Shown here piece after piece: positions 1-10,924 of a DNA stretch of 64,000 nt. Below the pieces are notes generated by a model. It made no database searches. It was not told where the DNA came from and saw only the letters and a program-made list of their open reading frames with translations. The stretch covers positions 74,708,400 to 74,772,399 of the forward strand of contig CM019064.1 in assembly GCA_009667805.1 (NCBI GenBank), given 5' to 3'. The DNA comes from Leptobrachium leishanense. Taxonomy: Eukaryota; Chordata; Amphibia; Anura; Megophryidae. The position numbers and the translations under genes were made by a program. Every line of letters begins with the position of its first letter. Within the stretch, counting starts at the first letter, position 1.

Positions 1-23
1 TGTAATGTGGCCCAACGTGTTTG

Positions 24-427
24 TTAACCTCCCTGGCGGTGTTCCCGAGTGTCTCGGGGTTAAATTTCACCACTGAGAGCGGTAACCCCGAGACACACTC
101 GGGCTGTATACATCACCTCTCCCTGCGCTCCCTCGATGATCTCTGCAGTCTCCTCCGGCGATCGCAACCTTATACTTCCTGGATTCCTTCTCGCGAGAAG
201 AGAACCAGCAAGTAATGTGGTCTCGATCGTCGGAGGAGGCAGCTGGGGACATTGAGGGAGCACAGGGAGAGGTGATGTGTCCAGCGGCATCCTGAGTGTT
301 GCTCGGGGTTACCGCTTCCAACATACGAATTTAACCCCGAGCCACACTCAGGATGCCGCTGGGGGGGGGGGAGTAGACTGTTTTCAGAAAATAATTTTCT
401 AAATAAATAGACCGCCATGGAGGTTAA
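24..427. mobile_element. TTAA-flanked piggyBac-like MITE with large internal hairpin
   Basis: The element is bounded by TTAA at 24-27 and 424-427. It has inverted termini: CCTCCCTGGCGGT on the left and ACCGCCATGGAGG on the right. TTAA target use and this terminus match non-autonomous piggyBac-like elements of frogs (from memory). The interior is an imperfect hairpin with arms of roughly 115 bp (about 75-188 and 200-312) and a TCTCGCGAGA palindrome at the apex (189-198). The small open frames here come from the hairpin arms. No transposase is present, so movement would need a source elsewhere. Confidence 0.8.
189..198. promoter_or_regulatory. TCTCGCGAGA palindrome at a hairpin apex
   Basis: This perfect 10-bp palindrome lies at the loop of the large inverted repeat in the first element. 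TCTCGCGAGA is a known vertebrate promoter motif linked in the literature to CGCG-binding zinc-finger proteins. Any binding here is inference. The same 10-mer recurs at the apex of hairpins at 3066 and 37199. Confidence 0.4.
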
Positions 428-1227
428 AATAAGCAGGAAAAATTATAAAGAAAATGTGGCAAAATAAACACTAAAATGCCAATATTGCAGTATTCAAAGT
501 AACATGAAAAAATGCTAATAATGTGTTAGGCAAAATGTAGCTTTTATGTTTATCTAACATAGAAAAATGTGTCTGCTCAATGTTTATAAACATATGTATG
601 CACAGTCACATAAAAGCACGCATACAGGCGAAGCTTGTTATTTGGGGTAAAAACATCAACTGGATAACAATTTATTATGCTTTGTGTTCAGTGTTGCCTT
701 TGTTAGACCAGTTGAGCGAAAAGTAAGATTTTAATCTGATCAATGAGAATTAACAACAGTATGGCCATTTTTGTCAATTGCACATAAAGTTTGACTTGCA
801 AGCTGTATAGATGGCAAGAAATAATTATAGGTCATTATTATACTGTATTATTATAACACTGTAAATAATATATAGATTAGATGTTTTGCAGCTTCGTAGG
901 ACACTCAGTGGGACAGTTTTGGGACTCACATTCTACTGTGGGAGAAGAGGTTCAAAACCCATTCACTACCAGGATTCAGTGGTTTTGTGGTAACCCACTA
1001 TCCATTACCTGAATTGTAAAAATGTATGTAACATCAACAATACAATACAGTAAGTTCATTTGACAGGAAAACTAAGATTTCGCTACTGCAGCATGCCTGG
1101 GAGATGCTACTTGCATATACAGTAAATTGAGTGCATGTTACGGAGGCAGAGAGCAGTTTTATGAGCTGCAGCACATTAGCTGTAACTTTGAGAACATGTT
1201 CTGGAGACCATATGCAAATAAATTTTT
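428..1227. other. AT-rich sequence, no recognised feature
   Basis: This stretch is AT-rich single-copy-looking DNA. I see no convincing open frame, tandem repeat or terminal inverted repeat in it. Confidence 0.5.
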
Positions 1228-1902
1228 GGCCCTATTCCAAAAATGACACTAAAATGGTGATGGCGCCTGCAGATTTTCCCTTACTGTCTCCACTTTAACA
1301 TTATATTCCGGGGTAGGTGATAACTAAGCAACTCTCTCCAGAACGCAGCGCAAAGCTGCCAAATACCATAATATCGGGTCATGGAGTCCATTTTACTCCA
1401 TGGAGTTTTTGTGTTTCCCAGCTGCGGACTCTGCACAAGCTTGCTCTTGCGAGATCGCGCAGACCCAGAGAGTGATTGAAGAGAGAGACTGGGAACTATT
1501 TGTTCCCAGTCTCACTCTGCTCCTGGCAAGAAGAAGCAGTGGATAGCACCGCCCTTTTCACCGTGGGATATGGGGTGGGTATGGAAGTTGGGGGGGGGGT
1601 TAGAGTGTGTTAAGTGATTTTGCCTTTGCAGAATCATTTAACACCAGCTTTTAGGAGTTGTTAAAATTTGTCAACTCGCCTCTAAACGTTAATGTGGGCC
1701 TGCACTTTGTAATAACTCACTTGTCGAGCTGTTAAGGATAGGAAACGCAAAGTACAGTAAGCTCGCTCAAGCTGTGAAGCTCAAGCGGATTTCACCCCAG
1801 TGGAGCATCAACTATGGAATATCAATGCGAGACGTTAAACTTACTAATCCTAATGCTTTCATATTGAGGCATTACAATAGCAAGAACTATGGAATAGAGC
1901 CC
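1228..1902. mobile_element. GGGC(C/T)CTATT-ended MITE, copy 1
   Basis: The left end reads GGCCCTATTCCA and the right end, on the opposite strand, GGGCTCTATTCCAT, forming a short terminal inverted repeat. The GC-rich centre (about 1300-1700) is shared in opposite orientation with about 29510-29960. Shared parts include a segment around AGAGAGACTGGGA, a run ending GGCAAGAAGA and a degenerate CTTGCGAGATCGC core. The same terminal signature starts the elements at 18881 and 24937. No transposase is seen and the superfamily is not determined. Confidence 0.5.
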
Positions 1903-2825
1903 TTAATTTGTAAAACATGAAATTCCTTTGCATTGCTCCATAAAAAGACTAGATTGAGTAAACACGATGTTGGGCTCCTACAAGAGTTCTTTCAGATTGT
2001 GTATACTTGATCATGGTAGTAAAGAGAATAAGTGCTATATGGTGTTTAATTTTATGAAGCTTCACATCAAGACAGACTTACCTGTAGCCAAATTTCTGCC
2101 TCTATCTCAGGCCTCTCTCTAGTGCCCACAAGGCCCGTCATTGGGATACTTAGCGAGATTATTTTGTGTGATATTTTTGTTGCTAACTACACTTCTGTAT
2201 TGGCATCCCTGTAATGATAGGGTGGGCTGGATAGAAGAACTGCTCTGGGCTTTTGCTCATGTAAAGATCCTGAAAAAATATTCATAACATCATCGGTGTG
2301 TGCCCGCCCAAACGCTTAACGAGGTACTATCTGTGTGAGATATTGCGTTAACAAGAGGTCTCACGGTTTGATGTGTAGCCTCTGTTAAAATCATAAAGGT
2401 GTAAAGAGTAACATTTAAGAAATAGTATGTCCACGGCATTTTCTCAGCAGCAGTCTGGTATAGCGTTACACACAGGTCACAGCTAATAGTGACTTCCCAC
2501 AACTTCCTTTTGGAGGAAACACATTTACAGCATGTGAAATAAAATACAAAACCTATTTATAGATAAGGGTGCTGGATTTTTGAGACGTTACACCCCTTTA
2601 CTGTTAAATTCGATTGCAAGAGACATAGAAAGTCATATTTTCCAGGAATCAGTGTTTTTAACCACTTCCTTAACAAACACTTTTTTTAAAAAAAAACAAT
2701 GATATATAAAGTAAAAGGTCATTTTGCCAAGAGGTTGTTAGTTGAAAAATTATAAATGAGCAAATTTACATTATTTAAGTTTTTATGTAGTCATTTTTTT
2801 CTTTTAACAAAATATTGTTGAGTTG
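1903..2825. other. AT-rich sequence, no recognised feature
   Basis: There is no gene or repeat boundary I can support here. The few short frames are not protein-like. Confidence 0.45.
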
Positions 2826-3019
2826 TAAGGTTGTAAACTCTATCTCAGTGGTTCCCAACCGCGGTTCTCAAGTACCACTAACAGGCAGGGGCGTCGTAAT
2901 GTGGGGGCGGGGGGTGCGGCCCGCACCAGGTGACACCCGCCCTTAGGGTGACACCGTCACCCTAAGGGCGGGTGTCTCACCCTGCGCCGCGTGTTCGCTC
3001 CCTGCGAGCGTCCGAAGCT

Positions 3020-3118
3020 ATGCAGCTTCGGCGCTCGCCTGGGGGAAACACGTCACCAGTCTAGTTCTCGCGAGATCGCGACTGGTCACGTGGCTCCCCC
3101 AGGCGAGCGCCCAAGCTC
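3020..3118. repeat. GC-rich hairpin with TCTCGCGAGA apex in hAT-A
   Basis: The left arm contains GCTCGCCTGGGGGAAACACG and the right arm the near-complement ending CCCCAGGCGAGC. The apex TCTCGCGAGA lies at 3066-3075. The same architecture, with related arm sequence GCTCGCCTGG and GACTGGTCA/CAACTGGTCA, recurs in hAT-C. Confidence 0.7.
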
Positions 3119-3170
3119 CATGCCGCCGGACGTTCAGAGGGAGCAGAACACTCGGTGCAGGAGGTGAGCT

Positions 3171-4000
3171 GGGGGCATTATCCATGAGCTGGGGCAGTAT
3201 CCATGAGCTGGGGGCATTATCCATGAGCTGGGGGCATTATATCCATGAGCTGGGGGCATTATATCCATGAGCTGGGGCAGTATATCCATGAGCTGGGGCA
3301 ATATCCATGAGCTGGGGCAGTATATCCATGAGCTTGGGGCAATATCCATGAGAGCTGCTGGGGCATATCCATGAGAGCTGCTGGGGCATATCCATGAGCT
3401 GGGGGCATTATCCATGAGCTGGGGGCATTATCCATGAGCTGGGGGCATTATCCATGAGCTGGGGCAATATCCATGAGCTGGGGGCAGTATCCATGAGCTG
3501 GGGCATATCCATGAGCTGGGGGCATTATCCATGAGCTGGGGGCATTATCCATGAGCTGGGGCAGTATATCCATGAGCTGGGGCAGTATATCCATGAGCTG
3601 GGGCAGTATATCCATGTGCTGGGGCAGTATCCATGTGCTTGGGGCAATATCCATGAGAGCTGCTGGGGCCTATCCATGAGAGCTCCTGGGGCATATCCAT
3701 GTGAGCTGGGGCATATCCAAATGAGCTGGGGCCAGTATCCATGTGTGCTTGGGGCAGTATCCATGTGTGCTTGGGGCAGTATTCATGTGTGCTGGGGGCA
3801 TATCCATGAGAGCTGGGGCAATATCCATGTGTGAGCTGGTCTGGGGGCAATATATCCATGTGTGAGCTGGTCTGGGGCAATATATCCCTATGTGAGCTGA
3901 GGCGCAATATATCCATATGTGAGCTGGGGCAATATATATCCATGGGTGAGCTGCTGGGGGCAATATATCCAGAGCTGCTGGGGGGCAATATATATCCATG
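3171..4000. repeat. Minisatellite, core CCATGAGCTGGGGCAATAT
   Basis: Tandem units of about 19-27 bp differ mainly by short indels (GGCATT/GGCAGT, TATA length, GAGAGCTGCT variants). Units become more diverged toward the right end. Unit lengths are not a constant multiple of three and all frames lack stops, which explains the overlapping frames rich in MDI/APSS/HGYC. I regard the array as non-coding. Confidence 0.9.
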
Positions 4001-4660
4001 TGTGCTTTCACTGCCTTCGAACAGGCACCGTACTTGCTGGCAGTTGGCAAAAAGTTGTGTGAGCATATGAGAGAGCTCCACAGCAATAAACCTCACAGTA
4101 ATGTGCGCTGTGTGTATGCGCATTCAGTGTTCTATTTGAGTACTGATTTAGGTGTAAGAGTAGTTAAAAAAATCCGTAAAACTCAGGGGGGGGGGTGACA
4201 CCATAAATTACCGCACCAGGTGACACCAACCCTAGTGACGTCACTGCTAACAGGCCAGGTTTTAAGGATTCCCTTGGGGGAAATGCAGACTGAATCCTGC
4301 AATCAGTGAGCAGAAAATCATTTCACCTGTGCTGTGCTTTAGATATCTGGTAAACCTGACCTTTTAGGGGTACTTGAGGGCCACGGTTGGGAACCACTGC
4401 TCTAGATGGATCCCTTATGTTGTACAAATATGTGGTCTACATTATTAGTATACAGTCTGTGTATGTGCCTGTGTATGTAAATTACAGTAACACCTTGTAT
4501 CTGTACTGTACTGGGCTGTTGTAAGACCGCAGTAAAGTTTGTTGAACTTTGCTACATTGAGGGTCGGGGATTCCAATTGTAGCTTCGTTACAGTAATACA
4601 GGATGACAGGAGTGAAATCTCAGACAATTTGTTTCTCCCCAGCGGACAACTAATTATGCA

Positions 4661-5877
4661 TTAACCCCTTAGTGACCGGGCGGTTTTACACAAATCCGTC
4701 TTTTAGTGACCGCTGCTGTTTTTACGTTTCTGCGCTGTTAGTGTTTAGGTCAAATTTTCCTCTTACTCGTTTTTTCGACCCACACATATTATACACCCTT
4801 TTTCCCGCCATTAAATGGACTTTCTAGAAATACCATTATTTCCATCATATCGAATAATTTACTATAAAAAAAATATGAAATATGAGGAAAAAAATGGTAA
4901 AAGCACACTTTTTCGTAATTTAATCCCCAAAATCTACAACCACCCAAAAAGACCCCAGCTAAATAGGTTCAAAATTTTGTCCCGAGACTAGAAATACCCA
5001 ATTTTTACATGAGTTTGCTTTTTAACCCCTTCACTGCTGAGACAGTTCACCTATGTGCGCTGCGCTCATTCTGACCATTTTGTGCTAATTATTTTTAGAT
5101 GACAGCCTAGGTCCTATTTAATTAAACCCCCCCCAGACAAAAAAAACTTTTAAAAAAAAAACTTATTTTAATTTTTTTATTATTTTTATTTTTATTTTAT
5201 TTTTTAAAACCAAACCTGGTCATGTTTGGTATCATTTGAAAGGCCATAATCAGGCCTTTCAAATGATGTCAAATATGACCATCTAGCTGCCATGGATCGG
5301 GAGATAAAGGGATCCTTAGGATCCCCTTATCTCTACATGGCAGCTAGATGGTTAACTGGCCCACTGACATCCTCACACATATGGTGAGGTTGTCAGTGGG
5401 TGGGGGGGACCTGGAGGCTTGGCTGACATCCAAGATGTCAGCCCCCCTCCAGGTTTGAATTGCGTTTTGGCGCCAATTGGCGCCGCAACGTGATCCGGCA
5501 GCGAAATGGTTAATGCCATACACCGCTGAAAAGGGGAGGCTCTCCCCTCTCCAGCAGTGCAAACGGCATCTCCCTAACTTCAATGGTTGGGGAGATAGAG
5601 GGCTCCGAAGGAGCCCCCCCTCCCCTTCATTGAAATGCATGGGGACGCCTGCTGATGACGTCGCCACGCAGCGTGGCGACGTCATCAGCCTCGCCTGCCC
5701 ATGTAAATCACATGGGCAGGCTTCCTCCCTGCCAGATCGCCGTGGGATCCAGCGAGGGAGGTGAGTATCGGGCGGGAGGGGGATTAGGAGCGGCTGACGT
5801 ACCCTGTACGTCCGCGGGTCTAAGGGAGACCCGAGGACAGGATGTAAAGGGTACGTCAGCGGCCCTTAAGGGGTTAA
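4661..5877. mobile_element. TTAA-flanked CCCCTTA element(s), group 1
   Basis: TTAA lies at 4661-4664 and 5874-5877. The termini are CCCCTTAGTGACC and, inverted, CCCCTTAAGGGCC. An internal TTAACCCCTTCACTGC near 5023 suggests a second element or a composite. Inside are hairpins: one around AAAGGCC/GGCCTTT (about 5218-5283), one at about 5279-5350, and a perfect 39-bp palindrome at 5651-5689. TTAA specificity is compatible with piggyBac or Kolobok; no transposase is present to decide. Confidence 0.65.
5651..5689. repeat. Perfect 39-bp palindrome containing TGACGTC
   Basis: There are two perfectly complementary 19-bp arms around one central A. Each arm carries GATGACGTCGCC, so the arms include CRE-like half sites. 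It sits inside the TTAA element group and could extrude as a hairpin. Confidence 0.85.
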
Positions 5878-5904
5878 AGATGTATGGAAATGAGAATGTA
5901 CAGT

Positions 5905-6060
5905 ATATGCCAGTTTATAAATAAATAAAGTATTTTACGAGGAAGGATAAATAAATACTTGTTGTAACTGCAACTGAGACTGAAATTGATTGCATTGAGA
6001 TTTCTCTTGCTATCAAGTATGTCCTGGGTTCAAGAACATTGACCTTTTACAGTCGTTACA
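5905..6060 (-). mobile_element. 3'-tail fragment of the LINE-3 type element
   Basis: On the minus strand this resembles the end of the element at 49500-49625: a GTTCTTGAACCCAGGA-like segment, a seed of GAAATCTCAATG, then a TAAATAAATA tail. Similar tails occur at about 23150-23240, 45381-45510 and 53025-53145. Only the 3' end is present, as expected for 5' truncation. Confidence 0.55.
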
Positions 6061-6070
6061 GAAATACAAA

Positions 6071-6987
6071 CAGGGTTATTCAAAGAGAATCAAAAAGTCA
6101 TCGCACGTTTGACTTTTCGTTCTCTTCAATTCAATGCGATTCGGCGATCCCATTTCGGCGACCCTGCGATGTATTCAGCAACCACCACAGGGCCGTCGTA
6201 GTGCAGGGAAAAGCCGTCGGAAACCTGACGAACACTCACCGCAAAACCCAGGCGAACACACACCGGAACCTGCAAAAACATCTGGATTAACCCCACCGAA
6301 CACGCCGGAGAAACCCGAGCAGCCGCCGATCACAGCGCAGAGCAGTCGCCCGAAAAAGCCGACACCACAGACGAATGGAGTGGAAAAAAAAACAAAACAG
6401 TTCACTTGATTGTTTGAAAAGTGAAATGCTGTTTGCAAAGAAACTACAGAAAGAAAATGTCTGAAATTTACAGTACATATAAGATCCAATGAATGATAAT
6501 AAAAAGGGCTGTTACAGAAAAAAGAAAAAACGATTTAAAAAAAAACAGAAAAAAATGTTTGCAAAAAAACCCCTGAAAAATGCCTAAAAGATCCTAAAAA
6601 ATCTATAAATAAAGAGACTTTTTACAGCAGAATATTATAATCAACGTTTTATTAGATATTGAAGTAAAAGAGGAATATTTTTAACATTGAAGCCTATGGG
6701 ATTCGCCTGAATAAACCTGTTGAATGAAACCACCGAATGGCAGGGCAATTCGGCAACTTTTCACTGCTGGTTTGCGTTCTCTGAATAGTCGAAGCATTGC
6801 TTCTCTATGGGGATTTCACTGCCCTCGAACAGGCACCGAACAGGCACCGTATGTGCAGGCAATTCGCCAGGATTTGGTGAACTGCCTGCTCTCTGAATAG
6901 CCAAATGGCCAGGAAAGGTAACCGTACACTGAATTTCACTATTCGGTTACCTTTCTCCAGCAATTCGGATCTCTTTGAATAACCCTG
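6071..6987. mobile_element. CAGGGTTAT family element, long form, copy a
   Basis: The termini are CAGGGTTATTCAAAGAGA and its inverted counterpart TCTTTGAATAACCCTG. AAA flanks both sides, a possible 3-bp target duplication. The interior carries a conserved module with TTTATTAGATATTGAA near 6645 and a right half containing TTTCACTGCCCTCGAACAGG. Copies of about 0.84-0.92 kb lie at 8612, 9533 and 43839. There is no open frame long enough for a transposase. A 3-bp duplication does not fit typical hAT, so the superfamily is open. Confidence 0.7.
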
Positions 6988-7007
6988 AAAGTAATAAATG
7001 CAAGATA

Positions 7008-8260
7008 TTAACCCCTTAACGCCGCAGGACGTACCTTTACGTCCTGCATTAGGCGGGCTTTGACGCCGCAGGACGTAAATGTACGTCCTCGGCGTTTACA
7101 GCCCCCCCGGGAGATACTCACCTCCTCCGGTCGCTCCCACGCTGTTCTGACTCCCCCGGAGTCAGATCAGTGTGATCCCTCCTCCGGCGCTGTGACGTCA
7201 TCGCGCCGGTGGCGCAATGACGTCAGTTTCAGGCGTCCCCCCCGCCGGAGCAGGGGAAGCGCCTGGAGGGGAGGGATCCTTTGGATCGCCTGGTCCCCGG
7301 CGGCTGTGGCCAGCATCGCTGGAAGGGTCACAGCCTGACCTTTCCAGCGATGTATGGGGGGTTAACCCCTTAGTTGCCAGGTCGCGACCGGGCACTAATT
7401 TGTGCCCGATTGCGGCCTATTTCCGGTGGGGGCCGCCATCTTGGATGGCAGCCCCCACCTCTGGGTCACCCCCCGGTCAACTGACTCATCGCGCCATGCG
7501 CGATGATGTCAGTTAACCAGGAACCCCCTGGCTGCAAAGGGATTTCCTATGGAAATCCCTTGCAGGAGATAGGGGGGTTCTTTGAAGCTAGGGGGTCATG
7601 CCTGATATTGCTGGAAAGGCCAGAGCATGGCCTTTCCAATGATATCAAACATGACCATGGTAAAAGTAAAATAAAAGTGTAAAAAAAGTAAAAATAAAAA
7701 TAATAAAAAAATAATAAATTAAATAATAAAAAAATAATAAATTAAATAATAAAAAAATAATAAATCTAATAATAAAAAAAAAATTGTTTTTTTTAATGCA
7801 GCAATATTGTTCACATTTCAATTATAATGTGAACAATGATGCTTCACTAATGATTTTTTTTTTTGGGGGGTTTAGCTAAAATCACGCAATTTCTCCCCAA
7901 AAAAAAAATGGGTTCCCCGTTCTAATTTTTTTAACAAATCTACCCAATAGAATATGACCGCAGAGCCTCGGATAATAAAATTTAAAAAAAAAAACACTTT
8001 ACACACTGTGGAAGATTGAAATTTTATTGAAAATTCACATTTTTTTTACATTTTTTGTTATAGCATTTTGGCAGGGCATGACCTATACATATCATAATGA
8101 TATATTATTAATCTGCCGAGTCTGACGGAAAGAACGATATATAATTTGTCTGGGTGGTATAAGAATACGTGACTTAAAAATGGTCAAAATGAGCTCAGCA
8201 AACTTCTACTTCCGAAACAGCGCCGAAGTTGTAAAATTACTCCCGTCCTTAAGGGGTTAA
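7008..8260. mobile_element. TTAA-flanked CCCCTTA element(s), group 2
   Basis: TTAACCCCTTAACGCCG starts at 7008, a second TTAACCCCTTAGTTGCC starts at 7362, and an inverted end AAGGGGTTAA closes at 8260. The stretch is therefore probably two abutting or nested elements. It has a hairpin with TGACGTCA near 7195-7225. It also has the AAAGGCC..GGCCTTT hairpin followed by AACATGACCA (about 7612-7660) and the segment GCAGCAATATTGTTCACATT (7799). The last two modules recur at about 60620-60780. Confidence 0.65.
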
Positions 8261-8608
8261 AAACAAAACACAAGTCTACAGATTAACACAGAAAATAAAT
8301 ATGTAGGAAATAGTCATTATGTTACATGTTTACCGGTGCATTCTGTATCGAGGTATGTTAATAGAGATCTGTTAAGGGATTTAAGACTGGCTGAAGATTT
8401 GATGGTGTAAAATCCGTTTAAAATCTGATTTAACGCATATTTGGTAGTAAAAGTGATAAAAAGAAGATTTCAAACTCTTTATAGAGAGAACTATACAATG
8501 GCAATGGTTTTCTTCTAGTTGGGAAGAAAATAATTAAAATTGTCATAGAGAAAAATGATTTCATAGCAAAGCATCAAGAGAATGAAATAGAAACACATTA
8601 AAAAAGAC
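8261..8608. other. AT-rich sequence, no recognised feature
   Basis: I see no gene, no tandem repeat and no terminal repeat in this short interval. Confidence 0.45.
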
Positions 8609-8611
8609 AGT

Positions 8612-9527
8612 CAGGGTTATCCAAAGAGATCCGAATTGCTTGAGAAAGGTAACCGAATGCTGAAAATCAGCGTTCGGTTACCTTTCCTGGCCATTTGGCT
8701 ATCCAGAGAGCAGGCAATTCGCCAAATCCTGGCGAATTGCCTGCACATACGGTGACTGTTCGGTGCCTGTTCGAGGGCGGTGAAATCCCCATGAAAAAGC
8801 ACTGCTTCGGCTATTCAGAGAACACAAACCAGCAGTGAAAGGTTCCCCTAATGCCCTGCCATTCGGTGGTTTCATTCGGCAAATTTATTCAGGAGAATCC
8901 CATAGGCTTCAATGTTAAAAATATTCCCGTTTTAATTCAATATCTAATAAACCGTTCATTATAAAATTCTACAGCAAAAAGTATCTTTATTCATTGATTT
9001 TTTAGGATACTTTAAGCATTTTTCAGATTTTTTTTTTTTTTTTTTTTTTTAAAAGTCCGATTTTTTTTTTTTTTTTCTTTTCAGTTTACTTCTTTTTTCT
9101 GTAACAGCCCTCTTTATTATCATTCCCTGGACCTCCTGTGAAAATTTCAGACATTTTCGCTCAGTAGTTTCTTTGAAAACAGCGTTTCTTTTTCCCAGAT
9201 TCATACAAATGGTTTTTCTAATTTATTCACTGCCTCCTCTACGTCACAGCTGCTTCGGCTCTGTGTGATTCGGCTCATGTTCGGCTCCTGTTCGGCTCCT
9301 GTTCGGCTTTTTCGAAGGTTAATCCAGATGTTTTTGCTTGTTTTCAGCGTGCATTCGGTTAGTTTTCGTCAGGCTTTCGGCAGCTTTTCCCTGCAATTCG
9401 GGACCTTGTGGTGCTTGCTGAATACACCGCAGGGTCACCGAAATGCAATCGCAAAAGGAACCGAATTGAAGAGAACGAAAAGTCACCGAACGTGCGGTGA
9501 CTTTTCGAATCTCTTTGGATAACCCTG
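8612..9527. mobile_element. CAGGGTTAT family element, long form, copy b
   Basis: It runs from CAGGGTTATCCAAAGAGA to the inverted end TTTGGATAACCCTG and is flanked by AGT on both sides (8609-8611 and 9528-9530). It is in the opposite orientation to copy c, which starts only five bases after its end. The interior holds the conserved TTCAATATCTAATAAACCG module (about 8935-8955) and poly-T runs. No transposase frame is present. Confidence 0.8.
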
Positions 9528-9532
9528 AGTAT

Positions 9533-10440
9533 CAGGGTTATCCAAAGAGATTCGAAAAAGTCACCGCACGTTCGGTGACTTTTCGTTCTCTTCAATTCGG
9601 TTCCTTTTGCCGATTGCATTTCGGTGACCCTGCGGTGTATTCAGCAAGCACCACAGGTCCCCGAATTGCAGGGAAAAGCTGCCGCAAACCTGGCGAAAAC
9701 TAACCGAATGCACGCTGAAAACAAGCAAAAACATCTGGATTAACCTTCAAAAAAGCCGACTGAGCAAACAGGAGCCGAACATGAGCCGAATCACACAGAG
9801 CCGAAGCAGCTGTGACGTAGAGGAGGCAGTGAATAAATTAGAAAAACCATTTGTATGAATCTGGGAAAATGAAACGCTGTTTGCAAAGAAACTACTGAGC
9901 GAAAATGTCTGAAATTTTCACAGGAGGTCCAGGGAATGATAATAAAGAGGGCTGTTACAAAAAAAATAAGTAAACTGAAAAAAATAATAAAAAAAAATCG
10001 GACTTTTAAAAAAAAAAAAAAAAATCAGAAAAATGCTTAAAATATCCTAAAAAATCTATAAATAAAGAGACTCTTTGCTGCAGAATTTTATAATGAACGG
10101 TTTATTAGATATTGAATTAAAACGGGAATATTTTTAACATTGAAGCCTATGGGATTCTCCTGAATTAACTTGCCGAATTAAACCACCGAATGGCAGGGCA
10201 TTTCGGGAACCTTTCACTGCTGGTTTGTGTTCTTTGAATAGCCGAAGCAGTGCTTCTCTATGGGGATTTCACTGCCCTCAAACAGGCACCGAACAGGCAC
10301 CGTATGTTCAGGCAATTCGCCAGGATTTGGCGTATTGCCTGCTCTCTGGATAGCCGAATGGCCAGGAAAGGTAACCGAACGCTGATTTTCAGCGTTCGGT
10401 TACCTTTCTCAAGCAATTCGGATCTCTTTGGATAACCCTG
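9533..10440. mobile_element. CAGGGTTAT family element, long form, copy c (inverted to copy b)
   Basis: It runs from CAGGGTTATCCAAAGAGA to TTTGGATAACCCTG and is flanked by TAT on both sides (9530-9532 and 10441-10443). With copy b it forms an inverted repeat of about 1.83 kb centred near 9530. The TSDs nest: AGTAT lies between the copies, as if one element inserted two bases from the end of the other. Similarity along the arms is high by eye, with small indels in the homopolymer tracts. Confidence 0.8.
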
Positions 10441-10499
10441 TATGTTTCAGAGCTACTTTAAATATTTTGAATAGAAAAATAAAGAACTGCAAAGTCTAA

Positions 10500-10924
10500 G
10501 GCTAGGGTCAGACTGAGGCAGTGCGAACGCGCGTTCTGGCGCACTTAATCACGGCCGCACTAGCAGCAGATGCCGGGCAATGACAGCCAATATACGAAGT
10601 ACGGTCGCACAAAAGTCCGGCTGCGCAACGCAAGTGGAAAATGAACGCATTTTTTCGAGAACGTTAAACCACTAGTACTGACGTACAGAGTGCGCTGCGC
10701 CCGCTAGCGGCGTGTGTGCGTGAATTGGAGACATCAGACGCTGCTAATGTCCGGCTAACATAACGTCCAGATGCAAGAAGTGTTTTATTGATGATCCGTA
10801 CAAAATCACGGATGAAACTGCGCATCGTATGACCGCTATCGCGTATTCCGTGAAAAAATACGTCCATTCTTCGAACGCACATTTTCACGGACAACGTGAA
10901 AAATGCGTTAGTCTGACCCTAGCC
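10500..10924. mobile_element. Harbinger-like MITE H1 (TAA duplication)
   Basis: The termini are GGCTAGGGTCAGAC and its inverse GTCTGACCCTAGCC, flanked by TAA on both sides. A 3-bp TWA duplication is typical of PIF/Harbinger elements. Sibling copies are at 22334, 33290, 42605 and 59570, with a terminal fragment at 11691. The interior is CpG-rich with short inverted segments (GCGTTC, AATGCG). No transposase is present. Frames inside are short and non-conserved. Confidence 0.8.

Larger units (their letters stand above)
2886..4246. mobile_element. hAT-A: minisatellite-bearing hAT-like element
   Basis: The element has a perfect 8-bp target duplication CTAACAGG (2878-2885 and 4247-4254). Its termini are CAGGGGCGTCGTAATG and, inverted, CAGTGACGTCACTAGG. 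Internally, in order: a short palindrome around GTCACC (2936-2977), a GC-rich hairpin centred on TCTCGCGAGA (about 3020-3118), a minisatellite (about 3171-4000), and a segment with GAGCTCCACAGCAATAAACC (about 4070). That last segment recurs inverted beside the array of hAT-E. No transposase remains. Long frames across the array (up to 192 aa) are repeat read-through. Confidence 0.75.
2846..4399. mobile_element. hAT-type MITE CAGTGGTTCCC, copy 1, interrupted
   Basis: The termini are CAGTGGTTCCCAACC and, inverted, CAGTGGTTCCCAACCGTGG. They are flanked by 8-bp target duplications (CTCTATCT and CTCTAGAT, 6 of 8 matching). The 8-bp duplication and CAGTGGTT end fit hAT-Charlie-like MITEs. Other copies in the window start at 12040, 31793, 58977 and 62803; uninterrupted ones are about 165-180 bp. 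This copy is inflated by hAT-A inserted near its left end. Confidence 0.75.
2826..4650. repeat. Dispersed repeat A, copy 1, split by a MITE
   Basis: Both flanks of the MITE at 2846-4399 match a continuous sequence at about 16375-16880. Shared stretches include TTGTAAACTCTA, TTACAGTAACACCTTGTATC and TAAAGTTTGTTGAACTTTG. At the insertion point copy 2 reads CTCTAGAT once, while copy 1 carries CTCTATCT at 2838-2845 and CTCTAGAT at 4400-4407. Copy 2 therefore supplies the unoccupied site. The repeat's class is unknown. Confidence 0.7.
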
